From the NCBI GenBank assembly GCA_023392115.1, contig JAEVZT010000438.1, positions 1 to 5,335 on the forward strand: a stretch of 5,335 nucleotides of DNA. The letters are read 5' to 3'. The notes beneath the pieces were generated by a model that saw nothing but the letters and a program-made list of their open reading frames with translations, ran no database searches and was not told the origin of the DNA. The translations under genes and the position numbers were made by a program. This document shows, one piece after another, positions 4,954 to 5,335 of the stretch (position 1 is the stretch's first letter; each line of letters starts with the position of its first letter). Origin of the DNA: Chloroflexota bacterium. Its GTDB lineage: Bacteria > Chloroflexota > Anaerolineae > Aggregatilineales > Phototrophicaceae.

Positions 4954-5335
4954 ATGGCAGCTTATTTGATAGTGGATGTTGACGATTTACTCGCGCACTT
5001 CCGGGGACGCGGGATTTCTGTCGACTTACAAGAACTGGCTGTCGGTCTGCGCGGTGGCGCTGCGCTGGCGGCAGGGCTTGTCAGTGTTGACAAGCTGAGA
5101 GCGGTTGCAGCTGCCAACTGGAAGGCGTATCGTCAGCAGAAGCCGCGCTCAAGCATTGACCCTCAGTATGTTTTCAAAGCAGCGGGATACGACACGTTCG
5201 ACATTCCGCACCGCGCAAGCCTCGCGGACGCGTTGATCATGCATTATTTCTCGTTCGACCCGGAACCGGTCGACGAGCTGATTCTGGCGACGACGAATCC
5301 CGACCTAATGCCGTTGGTGCGGCGTGTCAAGACGA
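4954..5335 (+). CDS. NYN/LabA-like domain protein, PIN-like nuclease fold (3'-truncated by window)
   Basis: The first 127 codons of a gene running off the right edge, with no stop in the window. The pattern fits the NYN (LabA/DUF88) branch of the PIN-like RNase superfamily: a first strand YLIVDVDDL (4-12) with acidic residues where the family has DGDN, a middle helix with the conserved tryptophan (AAANWKAY, 52-59), then YVFKAAGYDTFDIPH (72-86), SLADALIMHYF (89-99) with D92 at the third acidic position, and ELILATTNPDLMPLVRRVK (108-126), which aligns with the usual SGDSDF.PLVR segment. Such proteins are metal-dependent RNases or nucleic-acid-binding relatives in the cytoplasm. The last motif reads TTNPD instead of SGDSD, so one acidic ligand is replaced by Asn115 while Asp117 remains; activity is therefore uncertain. 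ATG 4954 is chosen because it follows AGGTAAGGA and the first strand begins at residue 4. The gene has its own promoter and a terminator-bearing leader upstream. Confidence 0.7.
   Translation, partial: MAAYLIVDVDDLLAHFRGRGISVDLQELAVGLRGGAALAAGLVSVDKLRAVAAANWKAYRQQKPRSSIDPQYVFKAAGYDTFDIPHRASLADALIMHYFSFDPEPVDELILATTNPDLMPLVRRVKT

Overview
The window reads as a piece of a high-GC bacterial chromosome. The coding part is clearly GC-rich, with compact co-directional genes, Shine-Dalgarno sites and sigma-70-like promoter boxes. Every gene I can support is on the + strand. The prolyl-tRNA synthetase is of the short archaeal/eukaryotic type, which in bacteria is scattered through lineages such as Thermus, Chloroflexota and some Firmicutes. 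Together with the other proteins, an environmental Chloroflexota (Anaerolineae-like) genome is my best guess. That is an inference, and no phylogenetic marker here settles it.

Layout: (1) 1-255 is the 3' end of murE, a cytoplasmic peptidoglycan ligase. (2) 299-1213 is a family 2 glycosyltransferase of the rhamnosyltransferase-like type. (3) 1168-2655 overlaps it by 46 bp and encodes a WbaP-type polyprenyl-phosphate sugar-1-phosphate transferase, the initiating enzyme of polysaccharide assembly on undecaprenyl phosphate. (4) 2660-2977 follows after 4 nt and encodes a small MazG-like nucleotide pyrophosphohydrolase. (5) 3064-4503 is proS, with its own Shine-Dalgarno and a perfect TATAAT box upstream. 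(6) 4504-4953 is a distinctly AT-richer non-coding stretch. It starts with a long hairpin made of inverted heptamer repeats and ends with a promoter, a leader of about 150 nt and a stem-loop/T-run terminator. (7) 4954 to the window end is the start of a NYN/LabA-like (PIN-like nuclease fold) protein, cut off by the window.

The first three genes form a cell-envelope block: MurE makes wall precursor, the phosphotransferase loads the first sugar on the lipid carrier, and the glycosyltransferase probably adds a later sugar. The MazG-like gene is probably co-transcribed with them by spacing, but its function need not be related. proS is a housekeeping gene transcribed separately. The most unusual part is 4504-4953. 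A well-formed promoter there drives a leader whose intrinsic terminator ends only 11 nt before the NYN gene's start codon. This fits either transcription attenuation of that gene or a small RNA gene placed just upstream of it. The rest of the window is ordinary.
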